A stretch of DNA of 6,624 bases, from contig CALDKR010000238.1 in the NCBI GenBank assembly GCA_937898095.1, positions 1-6,624 of the forward strand, in the 5' to 3' direction. How positions within the stretch are numbered: position 1 is the stretch's first letter; each line of letters opens with the position of its first letter. A program made the translations under genes and the position numbers. Source of the stretch: an uncultured Rhodoluna sp. (GTDB lineage: Bacteria; Actinomycetota; Actinomycetes; Actinomycetales; Microbacteriaceae). Below, one piece after another: positions 1 to 5,884 of the stretch. A model generated the notes under the pieces. It worked only from the letters and a program-made list of their open reading frames with translations, was not told the DNA's origin and made no database searches.

Positions 1-190
1 TGCGCTGCTTTCCGGTGTAGAACGGGTGCGAAGCCGACGAGATTTCAACGTCGAACACTGGGTAGGTGTTGCCGTCTTCCCATTCGATGGTCTTGTTGCT
101 AGTCACGGTTGAGCGAGTTAGAAATGCCTCACCTGAAGCTAGGTCGCGGAATACAACTGCTTCGTACTTTGGGTGGATGTCTGCCTTCAT
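1..190 (-). CDS. rpmE2: 50S ribosomal protein L31 type B, partial (C-terminus beyond window)
   Basis: This is a large-subunit ribosomal protein that helps bridge the 50S and 30S subunits. The 63 visible residues begin MKADIHPKYEAVVF, contain LTRST near residues 24-28, and end with EISSASHPFYTGKQR, all hallmarks of L31. No cysteine is present in the visible part. The zinc-binding CxxC of type A L31 is therefore absent, which defines the zinc-independent type B form. The gene runs off the left edge, and roughly 20 C-terminal residues are expected to be missing. The ATG at 190-188 is the natural start because the family begins exactly here. The Shine-Dalgarno is weak, only an AAAGAAAG purine stretch. 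A putative promoter and a small hairpin lie upstream. Type B L31 genes are often controlled by zinc through Zur in actinobacteria, but I found no convincing Zur box. Confidence 0.95.
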   Translation of the reverse strand, partial: MKADIHPKYEAVVFRDLASGEAFLTRSTVTSNKTIEWEDGNTYPVFDVEISSASHPFYTGKQR

Positions 191-249
191 GGGTTTCTTT
201 CTTTTTGAAACAAATCTTTTGCCTGGAGTTAAATCGGCACTAAGGGAAA

Positions 250-258
250 ACTATAACA
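250..258 (-). promoter_or_regulatory. Putative extended -10 promoter of rpmE2
   Basis: On the minus strand the bases read TGTTATAGT, an extended -10 (TGnTATAnT) pattern. Transcription would start near 244, giving a leader of about 54 nt before rpmE2. No good -35 box is visible, which is normal for extended -10 promoters. This suggests rpmE2 is transcribed separately from the upstream ABC ATPase gene. The call rests on motif matching only. Confidence 0.45.
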
Positions 259-266
259 GAATCACA

Positions 267-278
267 GGCGCTAGCGCC
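267..278. repeat. 12-bp perfect palindrome GGCGCTAGCGCC
   Basis: A perfect 12-bp palindrome sits between the ABC ATPase stop codon (298-300) and the putative rpmE2 -10 box, overlapping where a -35 element would be. It could be an operator. As RNA it would form only a four-pair stem with a CTAG loop and no following U tract, so it is not a convincing terminator. Function unknown. Confidence 0.35.
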
Positions 279-297
279 AGAGTTTGATCATGATTTT

Positions 298-1080
298 CTA
301 TTTGATTCGAGCCTGAAAACGGCCATTTTCGTGGCTGACTTCGATCGGCACTCCGAATGCCTCAGAAATTTTTTCAGTAGTCAAAGTCGAATAGATTTCG
401 CCGGCGGCATAAACCTGGCCATCGACCAGAATTAGTGCGTGGGTGAAACCGGCTGGAATTTCTTCTAGGTGGTGGGTAACCATGATCATGGCGGGCGCAT
501 AAGGTGACGATGCGTATTCACCGATGATTCGAACGGTTTGCTCTCGAGCCGCAAGGTCAAGGCTGGCAACCGGTTCGTCAAGCAGCAAGAGCTCTGGATC
601 AGGCATTACCGAGCGGGCGATTTGGGTTCGCTTTCGCTCGCCGTCGCTGAGTGTTCCAAATGCTCGGTCGGCAAATTCACTCAGACCCCACTCGTTGAGC
701 ACTCTCCGCGCGCGACGCTCATCAATGTCGTCATACTGTTCGTTCCATCGGCCAGTGATCGCATAGCTAGCGGTCATCACTGCATTCAGAACGGTTTCAG
801 AATTAGGTATGTGTGCAGCTTGGGCACTCGAGGCAAAGCCGATGCGAGTGCGAAGCTCAAAAACGTTGATCTCACCTAGTTTTTGCTGCAAAACAACTGC
901 ACTGCCCGTAGTTGGGTGAATTTGAGCAGCCGCAATTCGAAGTAGCGATGTTTTTCCGGCGCCGTTTGGGCCGATTATGACCCAGCGCTGATTTGACTCG
1001 ACCTGCCAATCGACATTGTTGAGAACTGGCTTTTTGTCACGAATGAGCGTGACGTTATTCAAATCAATTGCACGAGACAT
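298..1080 (-). CDS. ABC-type ATPase, YlmA/ModF-like, no permease nearby
   Basis: This is a 260-residue cytoplasmic ATP-binding cassette protein. Visible motifs are Walker A GPNGAGKT (37-44), an altered signature LSDGERKR (144-151), Walker B LLLLDEP (164-170), D-loop SLD (173-175) and the H-loop histidine in VTHH (H203). The canonical Q-loop glutamine is not where expected: the segment reads IGFASSAQ (80-87), with serines at the usual position. The SS in place of Q and the LSDGE-type signature fit, as I recall, the COG1119 group (B. subtilis YlmA, E. coli ModF), whose substrates are poorly defined. No membrane partner is encoded in the window. It lies 9 bp downstream of glgA with no clear Shine-Dalgarno, so it is probably co-transcribed and translationally coupled. 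In Mycobacterium tuberculosis a comparable orphan ATPase gene (Rv3041c) sits beside serB2, and serB is also nearby here. The ABC ATPase assignment is firm, but the substrate is unknown. Confidence 0.9.
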   Translation of the reverse strand: MSRAIDLNNVTLIRDKKPVLNNVDWQVESNQRWVIIGPNGAGKTSLLRIAAAQIHPTTGSAVVLQQKLGEINVFELRTRIGFASSAQAAHIPNSETVLNAVMTASYAITGRWNEQYDDIDERRARRVLNEWGLSEFADRAFGTLSDGERKRTQIARSVMPDPELLLLDEPVASLDLAAREQTVRIIGEYASSPYAPAMIMVTHHLEEIPAGFTHALILVDGQVYAAGEIYSTLTTEKISEAFGVPIEVSHENGRFQARIK

Positions 1081-1089
1081 AGTTCGAGC

Positions 1090-2280
1090 TTAAGCGATTC
1101 CGTTGATTGCTTTTCGATACACGCTGATGGTCTGCTCAGCAATTGAATCCCAGCTGAAATGGTTCTCAACTCTGGCACGACCAGCTTTGCCAAATTCGGC
1201 AATATTTGGGTGACTCAACATCTGGTTCAGGGCATTGGCAAAATCAGAAACAAACTTTGCTTCATCAAGGGGTTTGCCGCTGCCATCTTGCAGTTGCTCA
1301 ATTTCAACCAGCAAACCAGTTTCGTTGTGTGAGACAACCTCAGGAATTCCGCCGGTGGCGGTTGCTACAACCGGTGTTGAGCAGGCCATTGCCTCTAGGT
1401 TCACGATGCCAAGCGGTTCATAGATTGATGGGCAAGCAAAAACAGTTGCGGCTGAAAGCATCGCAATTAGTTCGGCGCGGCTCAGGTGTTTTTCAACCCA
1501 AATCACGTTGTCACGAACTTTTCGAAGTTCTTCAACCAGCTCGGTGACCGTGCGAAGAATTTCAGGAGTGTCTGGAGCGCCTGCGCAAAGCACAAGTTGA
1601 ACGTCACTCGGAAGCTCGCGCGCAGCTTTTAGAAGGTAAGGCAGGCCCTTTTGTTGCGTAATTCGACCAACGAAAACCACCGAACGCTTGTCAGGGTCAA
1701 CTCCGTTAGCGCGAACTAGGTCAGGGTTATCGGCCGCCTGGAAAGCTTCGAGGTCGATTCCGTTGTGAACAACCGAAACTTTTTGCGGGTCGAGTTGCGG
1801 ATAGGCGCGAAGAATGTCTTTTCGCATGCCGTCGCTGACCGCGATGATTCCGGTTGCGCCTTCGTAGGCGGTGCGCTCAATCCAGGATGAAAGTCGATAG
1901 CCGCCGCCTAGCTGCTCTTCTTTCCATGGGCGCAGAGGCTCAAGGCTGTGTGCGGTGATGAGGTGTGGAATTCCGTGCAGTGTCGAGGCAACCTGACCGG
2001 TGAAGTTTGCATACCAAGTGTGCGAGTGCACTAAATCGGCACCGGCGATGTCAGCAACCATGTTTAGGTCAGTAGACATTGTTTGAAGTGCGCCGTTCTG
2101 GCCTTCGAAATGATCGCTGTGACGATACGAAAAAGTATCAATTTCATTACGGTCGTCTCCGAAACAACGAACCTTGACATCGATCTGCTTGCGCAGAACT
2201 CTCACTAATTCAGCGACATGCACGCCCGCACCGCCATAAATGGCTGGTGGATATTCCTTACTGATTAAGTCAATCCTCAT
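1090..2280 (-). CDS. glgA: Glycogen synthase, actinobacterial GT4 type (GlgA/GlgM)
   Basis: A 396-residue GT-B glycosyltransferase using ADP-glucose. In actinobacteria this family (corynebacterial-type GlgA, mycobacterial GlgM) either elongates alpha-1,4-glucan or condenses ADP-glucose with glucose-1-phosphate to give maltose-1-phosphate. The sequence cannot separate these two activities. The N-terminal domain starts with a nucleotide-sugar/acceptor motif KEYPPAIYGGAGVHV (8-22), followed by HSHTWYAN (85-92) and THSLEPLRPWK (109-119). The C-terminal domain has VHNGID (171-176), GRITQQKGL (205-213) and the retaining-GT E-x7-E pair at E288 and E296 in EPLGIVNLE. Length matches the roughly 387-residue mycobacterial protein. 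The ATG at 2280 fits the family N-terminus and lies exactly 6 nt after a TAACAT box, so the mRNA may be leaderless. It diverges from glgC, which makes its ADP-glucose, and leads into the ABC ATPase gene. Confidence 0.93.
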   Translation of the reverse strand: MRIDLISKEYPPAIYGGAGVHVAELVRVLRKQIDVKVRCFGDDRNEIDTFSYRHSDHFEGQNGALQTMSTDLNMVADIAGADLVHSHTWYANFTGQVASTLHGIPHLITAHSLEPLRPWKEEQLGGGYRLSSWIERTAYEGATGIIAVSDGMRKDILRAYPQLDPQKVSVVHNGIDLEAFQAADNPDLVRANGVDPDKRSVVFVGRITQQKGLPYLLKAARELPSDVQLVLCAGAPDTPEILRTVTELVEELRKVRDNVIWVEKHLSRAELIAMLSAATVFACPSIYEPLGIVNLEAMACSTPVVATATGGIPEVVSHNETGLLVEIEQLQDGSGKPLDEAKFVSDFANALNQMLSHPNIAEFGKAGRARVENHFSWDSIAEQTISVYRKAINGIA

Positions 2281-2286
2281 GACGCC

Positions 2287-2292
2287 ATGTTA
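2287..2292 (-). promoter_or_regulatory. Putative -10 box TAACAT of leaderless glgA
   Basis: On the minus strand TAACAT is followed by six bases (GGCGTC) and then the glgA ATG. That spacing puts the expected transcription start on the A of the start codon. There is no Shine-Dalgarno in the space, consistent with the leaderless initiation common in actinobacteria. The -35 is weak (TTAGAG, 18 bp upstream) and overlaps the opposing -10 box. Confidence 0.5.
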
Positions 2293-2313
2293 GTGCCCGC
2301 AATCTCGACCCTC

Positions 2314-2319
2314 TAACAT
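2314..2319 (+). promoter_or_regulatory. Putative -10 box TAACAT of leaderless glgC
   Basis: TAACAT is followed by six bases (ACGCAT) and the glgC ATG at 2326, so the predicted transcription start coincides with the start codon. No purine-rich ribosome-binding site lies upstream. A weak -35 candidate TTAGTG (2290-2295) is 18 bp upstream. Sequence and spacing mirror the glgA side. Confidence 0.5.
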
Positions 2320-2325
2320 ACGCAT

Positions 2326-3567
2326 ATGAGCTCTAAGAGAATTTTCGGCATGGTGCTTGCTGGCGGCGAAGGCAAGCGACTAATGCCCCTAACGGCTGAC
2401 CGCGCGAAACCTGCTGTTCCATTCGGTGGCAGCTATCGACTGATCGACTTTGCGCTCTCTAACCTCATCAACTCAGGAATGCGTCGCATCGTTGTTTTGA
2501 CTCAATACAAGTCACACAGCTTGGACCGACACATTTCGCAGACCTGGCGCATGTCGCCACTTTTGGGCGCCTATGTGGCTTCTGTGCCCGCTCAGCAGCG
2601 ATTGGGCAAACGTTGGTATTCAGGCAGCGCAGATGCAATTTTGCAGAGCATGAACCTTTTGAGCGATGAAAAGCCAGACATTGTCGTGGTAGTCGGTGCA
2701 GATCACGTCTATCGCATGGACTTTGACCAGATGATTGAGGCTCACATTGCATCAGGTCGCGGGGTCACCGTCGCCGCTATTCGCCAGCCACTCTCACTCG
2801 CCACCCAATTCGGCGTAATTGAAGTAGACGACAACGACCCAACCAAGATCGCAGCGTTTCGCGAGAAGCCAAGTGACCCGAAGGGCTTGCTCGACTCCCC
2901 CAATGAAGCCCTAGTTTCAATGGGCAACTATGTTTTCAGTGCACAGGCGCTGATTGACGCGATTGAACACGACGGAACCCTCGAGACCTCTTCTCACGAC
3001 ATGGGTGGCGACATTGTTCCTTGGATGGTTGCTCGCGAGGACGCCGGTGTTTATGACTTCACCTACAACGAGATCCCGGGCTCAACAGAGCGCGATCACT
3101 CATACTGGCGCGATGTAGGAACCATCGATTCTTATTACGACGCCCACATGGACCTAATTTCGGTCATGCCAGTTTTCAATCTGTATAACAACGAATGGCC
3201 GATTTTCACTCAGCAGATCAACCTGCCGCCAGCCAAGTTTGTGCATGACGGTGAGGGCAATCAGGGTCGCACAACCGATTCGATCGTTTCGCTCGGAACT
3301 GTGATTTCAGGCGGAATCGTGGAGCGATCAGTGCTTTCGCCAGAGGTTAGGGTTCACTCGCGCGCATTGGTGACCGACTCGGTGCTGCTTGACAGAGTTG
3401 TCATCGGAAGAGACTGTACGGTTAGAAAGGCCATTCTCGACAAGGGTGTGGTGGTTGCCGATGGTGCATCAATTGGTGTAGATCGTCAGCGAGACATAGA
3501 CCGAGGCTTTACCGTGACAGAATCTGGAATCACAGTGGTGGGCAAGGGAGTTCTTGTAACTCCGTGA
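2326..3567 (+). CDS. glgC: Glucose-1-phosphate adenylyltransferase (ADP-glucose pyrophosphorylase)
   Basis: It catalyses ATP + glucose-1-phosphate to ADP-glucose + pyrophosphate, the committed step of bacterial glycogen/alpha-glucan synthesis, in the cytoplasm. The 413-residue protein has the nucleotidyltransferase loop LAGGEGKRL (11-19), AKPAVPFGG (27-35), the YSGSADAI segment (98-105, with S where many relatives have T in GTADA), the catalytic-base motif GADHVYRMD (124-132, D126), FREKP (178-182) and WRDVGT (261-266). From about residue 295 a left-handed beta-helix domain follows, normally involved in tetramer assembly and allostery. The length is normal for the family. The ATG at 2326 has no Shine-Dalgarno but is correctly placed after a -10 box. 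It diverges from glgA, the user of its product, and its last codons overlap serB. Confidence 0.97.
   Translation: MSSKRIFGMVLAGGEGKRLMPLTADRAKPAVPFGGSYRLIDFALSNLINSGMRRIVVLTQYKSHSLDRHISQTWRMSPLLGAYVASVPAQQRLGKRWYSGSADAILQSMNLLSDEKPDIVVVVGADHVYRMDFDQMIEAHIASGRGVTVAAIRQPLSLATQFGVIEVDDNDPTKIAAFREKPSDPKGLLDSPNEALVSMGNYVFSAQALIDAIEHDGTLETSSHDMGGDIVPWMVAREDAGVYDFTYNEIPGSTERDHSYWRDVGTIDSYYDAHMDLISVMPVFNLYNNEWPIFTQQINLPPAKFVHDGEGNQGRTTDSIVSLGTVISGGIVERSVLSPEVRVHSRALVTDSVLLDRVVIGRDCTVRKAILDKGVVVADGASIGVDRQRDIDRGFTVTESGITVVGKGVLVTP
3545..3550 (+). promoter_or_regulatory. Shine-Dalgarno-like AGGGAG before serB
   Basis: AGGGAG lies inside the end of glgC, 13 nt before the GTG start of serB. The spacing is longer than ideal. 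It supports initiation at the GTG overlapping the glgC stop, probably helped by translational coupling. Confidence 0.45.
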
Positions 3568-4196
3568 CCCAGCTTTTTGTGCTCTTCGATGTTGACTCCA
3601 CCCTCATCGAAGATGAAGTAATTGAACTACTAGCCGACGCTGCCGGCACTCGCGAGCAAGTTGCTGAAGTAACTAACCGAGCGATGGCTGGCGAACTTGA
3701 TTTTGCAGAAAGCTTGATCGAGCGGGTCGCTACTCTCGAAGGCTTGCCAGAGAGCATCTTTCGAGAGACCCTAAAGCGCGTCAAAGTTACCAAAGGTGCG
3801 GTTGATCTGATTGCTGCGGTTCATCGCAATGGCGGCAAAGTCGGCGCAGTTTCCGGTGGTTTCTCACAGATTTTGACCCCACTAGCCGAAATTTTGAAGC
3901 TCGACTATAACCGCGCTAATGAACTCGAAGTTATAGACGGAAAGCTAACCGGTCGAGTTATCGGTGAAATCGTCGACCGTCAGGCTAAAGCTGACGCTTT
4001 GGTGGCGTGGTCAAAAGACGCGGGCTTTGAAATTGGCCAAACGGTTGCGGTTGGTGATGGTGCAAATGACCTTGGGATGATGGAAATCGCCGGAACCAGC
4101 GTGGCGTTCAATGCAAAGCCTGTGGTGCGTGAGTTTGCCAAGGTTGTTTTGGATGAACGAGACCTATCTCAGTTGATCGAGATTCTTTCGCTATAA
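3564..4196 (+). CDS. serB: Phosphoserine phosphatase (HAD family)
   Basis: It dephosphorylates O-phospho-L-serine, the last step of serine biosynthesis, in the cytoplasm. The 210 residues carry all four HAD motifs: FDVDSTL (8-14, nucleophile D9 and acid/base D11), VSGGFS (96-101), the motif III lysine K142, and GDGANDLGM (164-172, D165 and D169). E18 follows motif I as in other SerB proteins, and the cap helices lie between motifs I and II. The length matches minimal archaeal-type SerB. The N-terminal ACT domains of mycobacterial SerB2 are absent, so serine feedback through ACT domains is not expected. The GTG start overlaps the glgC stop as GTGA, implying co-transcription and coupled translation. 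A strong hairpin terminator follows. A phosphatase acting on another phosphomonoester cannot be excluded, but the motif context is typical SerB. Confidence 0.92.
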   Translation: MTQLFVLFDVDSTLIEDEVIELLADAAGTREQVAEVTNRAMAGELDFAESLIERVATLEGLPESIFRETLKRVKVTKGAVDLIAAVHRNGGKVGAVSGGFSQILTPLAEILKLDYNRANELEVIDGKLTGRVIGEIVDRQAKADALVAWSKDAGFEIGQTVAVGDGANDLGMMEIAGTSVAFNAKPVVREFAKVVLDERDLSQLIEILSL

Positions 4197-4211
4197 CGAA
4201 TCTAAGAATTC

Positions 4212-4247
4212 AAAAAAACCGCCGTTATGAGCAACGGCGGTTTTTTT
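4212..4247. terminator. Bidirectional intrinsic terminator between serB and the SDR gene
   Basis: Arms at 4212-4226 and 4233-4247 pair perfectly over 15 bp around a 6-nt loop (ATGAGC). The core is ACCGCCGTT/AACGGCGGT, and each arm ends in a run of seven A or T bases. The hairpin therefore has a U tract whichever strand is transcribed. It lies between the convergent ends of serB (4196) and the minus-strand SDR gene (4279), so it should stop both transcripts. Confidence 0.95.
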
Positions 4248-4278
4248 GGGCGGACTGTGACCGCGATTGATTCAATTT

Positions 4279-5043
4279 TTATTCGGCGACAAAGTCGCTG
4301 GTGTCGCCGACTAGACGAGTGTTGTCAGCCGGAACAGGCTCAACCGCTGCAAGAGCAACTTCGGCAGCAAATTCGCTCACGTTATAAAGCTTGCCGGCGC
4401 CCTCGCGTCGGGCTTCGATTGCACCTGGGTTGGCACGCTCAAGCAATGTCGCGGTGATGGTGCCTTCGATCATGTCACCCGAGACCACAACGAAACCAAT
4501 TCCGCGCTCGCTGAGTTGCGGAATCATGTCGCGAAGTGCATCTTCACCTGCGCGCTTAGAAAGTGCGACGGGAACGTATTCCGGCATTGTTGGAGTGGTG
4601 CGAATGAAGTGCGCTTGGTGGCTAGTCACGAAAACCACGCGCGCACCATCGTTCAAATAAGGCAGTGCTGTGGTCAGCAGGTTGACCTGTGAATCACGGT
4701 TGAGGCGCATTGCATAGTCTTCACCGAGGCCTGCCTCCATGCCGCCAGATGCATTCATCACCAAGATATCTAGCCCGCCAAACTCGGCCTTGGCGGCGTC
4801 GAACATCGCTGTCACTGACTCAGGGTCAGTCAGGTCGGCACCGACAGCGATTGCGTGACCACCATTTGCCTCGATGTCACCAACAATTTTTTGCGCGCGA
4901 GCCTCTTTGTTTCGAAAGTTCACCACAACCGATGCTCCCGCAGCGGCAAAATATCCAACCGTGTCGGCTCCAATTCCGCGCGATGAACCAGTTACCAAAG
5001 CGGTTTTGCCAGTCAATGAACCTAGTGCTAGAGGGTTGCTCAC
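4279..5043 (-). CDS. SDR-family reductase with Y-x6-K motif, candidate FabL/FabI-like enoyl-ACP reductase
   Basis: A 254-residue short-chain dehydrogenase/reductase. The Rossmann motif TGSSRGIG is at 18-25, and NASGG (97-101) replaces the common NNAG. The classical Y-x3-K is absent, because V159 occupies the position four before K163. Instead Y156 and K163 form Y-x6-K, the motif of enoyl-ACP reductases (E. coli FabI Y156/K163). F146 sits ten residues before Y156, like Y146 in FabI. The VVSGDMIEGT segment (186-195) and the NASG loop recall B. subtilis FabL. R22 and R44 suggest NADPH, which is inference. The C-terminus lacks the usual VDGG. The start is GTG, with GGAGA four nt upstream. It lies 33 bp downstream of fabG on the same strand, so the two could act as consecutive reductases in fatty-acid elongation. 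SDR membership is certain; enoyl reductase activity is a hypothesis. Confidence 0.85.
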   Translation of the reverse strand: MSNPLALGSLTGKTALVTGSSRGIGADTVGYFAAAGASVVVNFRNKEARAQKIVGDIEANGGHAIAVGADLTDPESVTAMFDAAKAEFGGLDILVMNASGGMEAGLGEDYAMRLNRDSQVNLLTTALPYLNDGARVVFVTSHQAHFIRTTPTMPEYVPVALSKRAGEDALRDMIPQLSERGIGFVVVSGDMIEGTITATLLERANPGAIEARREGAGKLYNVSEFAAEVALAAVEPVPADNTRLVGDTSDFVAE

Positions 5044-5047
5044 ATTG

Positions 5048-5052
5048 TCTCC
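5048..5052 (-). promoter_or_regulatory. Shine-Dalgarno GGAGA fixing a GTG start
   Basis: GGAGA sits 4 nt before the GTG at 5043-5041. An overlapping ATG (5045-5043) is in another frame and is followed at once by TGA, so the GTG is the real start of the SDR gene. Confidence 0.6.
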
Positions 5053-5076
5053 AATTAGTTGATTTTGAGGTTTGAA

Positions 5077-5787
5077 TTAGTGGCCCATGCCAAGGCCGCC
5101 ATCAACCGGGATGACCGCACCAGAGATGTAACCTGCATCGTCGCCAGCCAACCAGGTCACGACTCGAGCGACCTCTTGAGGTTGTGCAAATCTGCCGGCT
5201 GGAATCTTCTTTTTGTATTCGTCTTGCATCGCCTCAGGCAATGCCGCAGTCATGTCGGTGTCGATGAATCCTGGGGCCACCACGTTTGCGGTGATTCCGC
5301 GAGCACCTAGTTCGCGGGTAATCGAGCGAGCCATGCCCACTAGGGCCGACTTTGAGGACGAATAGTTAACCTGACCCGAAGAGCCCAACAGGCCAACAAC
5401 GGATCCAATTAAGATGACTCGGCCAAATCGAGCTTTGATCATGCTCTTGGTTGCTCGGCGCACCACACGGAACACACCGTTGAGATTGGTGTTGATGACA
5501 TCTTCGAATTCTTCATCGGTCATGCGCATCAAAAGAGTGTCTTTTGTGATGCCAGCGTTGGCAACCAAAATCTGAATCGGGCCTAGTTGCTCTTCAACCG
5601 ATGCAATCGCGGCGTCAAGACTGGCAGCGTCGGTGACATCTGCGATAACCGAAAGGCTGCCAGCAGGCCCTTCACCCGAGCGAACGGTCACGGCCACGCG
5701 GTGGCCCTGGGCGACAAATTCTTCGGCGATAGCGCGACCAATTCCGCGGTTGCCGCCGGTGATTAGAACAGTTTTTGCCTCAGTCAT
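5077..5787 (-). CDS. fabG: 3-oxoacyl-[acyl-carrier-protein] reductase
   Basis: NADPH-dependent reduction of 3-oxoacyl-ACP to 3-hydroxyacyl-ACP, the first reduction of each fatty-acid elongation cycle. The 236-residue SDR has the cofactor motif TGGNRGIG (10-17), an acidic DVTD (50-53), NAG (77-79), and the catalytic tetrad N101, S129, Y142 and K146 in YSSSK. The APGFIDTDMT segment (171-180) and the VDGGLGMGH C-terminus (228-236) are very typical of actinobacterial FabG1/MabA. The ATG at 5787 has AAAGG about 7 nt upstream. The downstream SDR gene follows after 33 bp, probably in one operon. This layout recalls mycobacterial fabG1-inhA, with the second gene in the enoyl reductase position. A broader 3-oxoacyl reductase role is possible, but FabG fits best. 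Confidence 0.92.
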   Translation of the reverse strand: MTEAKTVLITGGNRGIGRAIAEEFVAQGHRVAVTVRSGEGPAGSLSVIADVTDAASLDAAIASVEEQLGPIQILVANAGITKDTLLMRMTDEEFEDVINTNLNGVFRVVRRATKSMIKARFGRVILIGSVVGLLGSSGQVNYSSSKSALVGMARSITRELGARGITANVVAPGFIDTDMTAALPEAMQDEYKKKIPAGRFAQPQEVARVVTWLAGDDAGYISGAVIPVDGGLGMGH

Positions 5788-5884
5788 TTGCCAACCTTTT
5801 TGGAATAAGGAATCGCGCTAAGCGCTTGAATCAAGAGAAGTCTAGTCTTTGAGATTTAGTAAGGTCTTGATTGGAAGGAGCTAA
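5788..5884. promoter_or_regulatory. Divergent fabG / DUF3099-gene intergenic region with inverted repeat
   Basis: This 97-bp region must hold promoters for both directions. Minus-strand TAGACT (5844-5839) is a candidate -10 for fabG, and plus-strand TAGTCT (5843-5848) one for the DUF3099 gene; both lack good -35 boxes. AATCAAGA (5829-5836) and TCTTGATT (5865-5872) form a perfect 8-bp inverted repeat around these boxes. A short palindrome AAGCGCTT lies at 5820-5827. The promoter choices are tentative. Confidence 0.35.
5874..5880 (+). promoter_or_regulatory. Strong Shine-Dalgarno GAAGGAG
   Basis: A near-perfect anti-16S complement ends 4 nt before the ATG at 5885. It is the strongest ribosome-binding site in the window and fixes the start of the DUF3099 gene. 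Confidence 0.75.

Larger units (their letters stand above)
2287..2319. repeat. Inverted repeat spanning the glgA/glgC divergent promoters
   Basis: ATGTTAG (2287-2293) and CTAACAT (2313-2319) are perfect 7-bp inverted repeats separated by 19 bp. Each arm contains the candidate -10 box of one gene and supplies part of the -35 region of the other. The symmetry may only reflect two opposed promoters, or the arms may also bind a regulator. Confidence 0.5.

Noticed and set aside
267..278. Intrinsic terminator after the ABC ATPase gene
   Set aside because: The palindrome gives only a four-pair stem and no U tract follows on the minus strand.
66..287. 73-aa plus-strand reading frame over rpmE2
   Set aside because: It is antisense to the well-conserved L31 gene and has no recognisable motif or ribosome-binding site.
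281..300. Possible Zur box upstream of rpmE2 (GAAAATCATGAT on the minus strand)
   Set aside because: Only the central ATCATGAT is palindromic and the flanks do not form the expected dyad. It also overlaps the stop of the preceding gene.
538..879. 113-aa plus-strand frame inside the ABC ATPase gene
   Set aside because: It lies opposite intact Walker B and signature motifs, and its composition is typical of an antisense shadow.
1206..1547. 113-aa plus-strand frame inside glgA
   Set aside because: It lies antisense to the conserved E-x7-E region of glgA, with no family resemblance.
4540..4640. SDR protein being a catalytically dead pseudoenzyme because Y-x3-K is missing
   Set aside because: The Y-x6-K spacing of enoyl reductases is intact and the cofactor motif is perfect, so an active enzyme of another subtype is more likely.
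5043..5045. ATG at 5045-5043 as the SDR start
   Set aside because: It is out of frame and followed directly by TGA. The overlapping GTG is in frame and well spaced from GGAGA.
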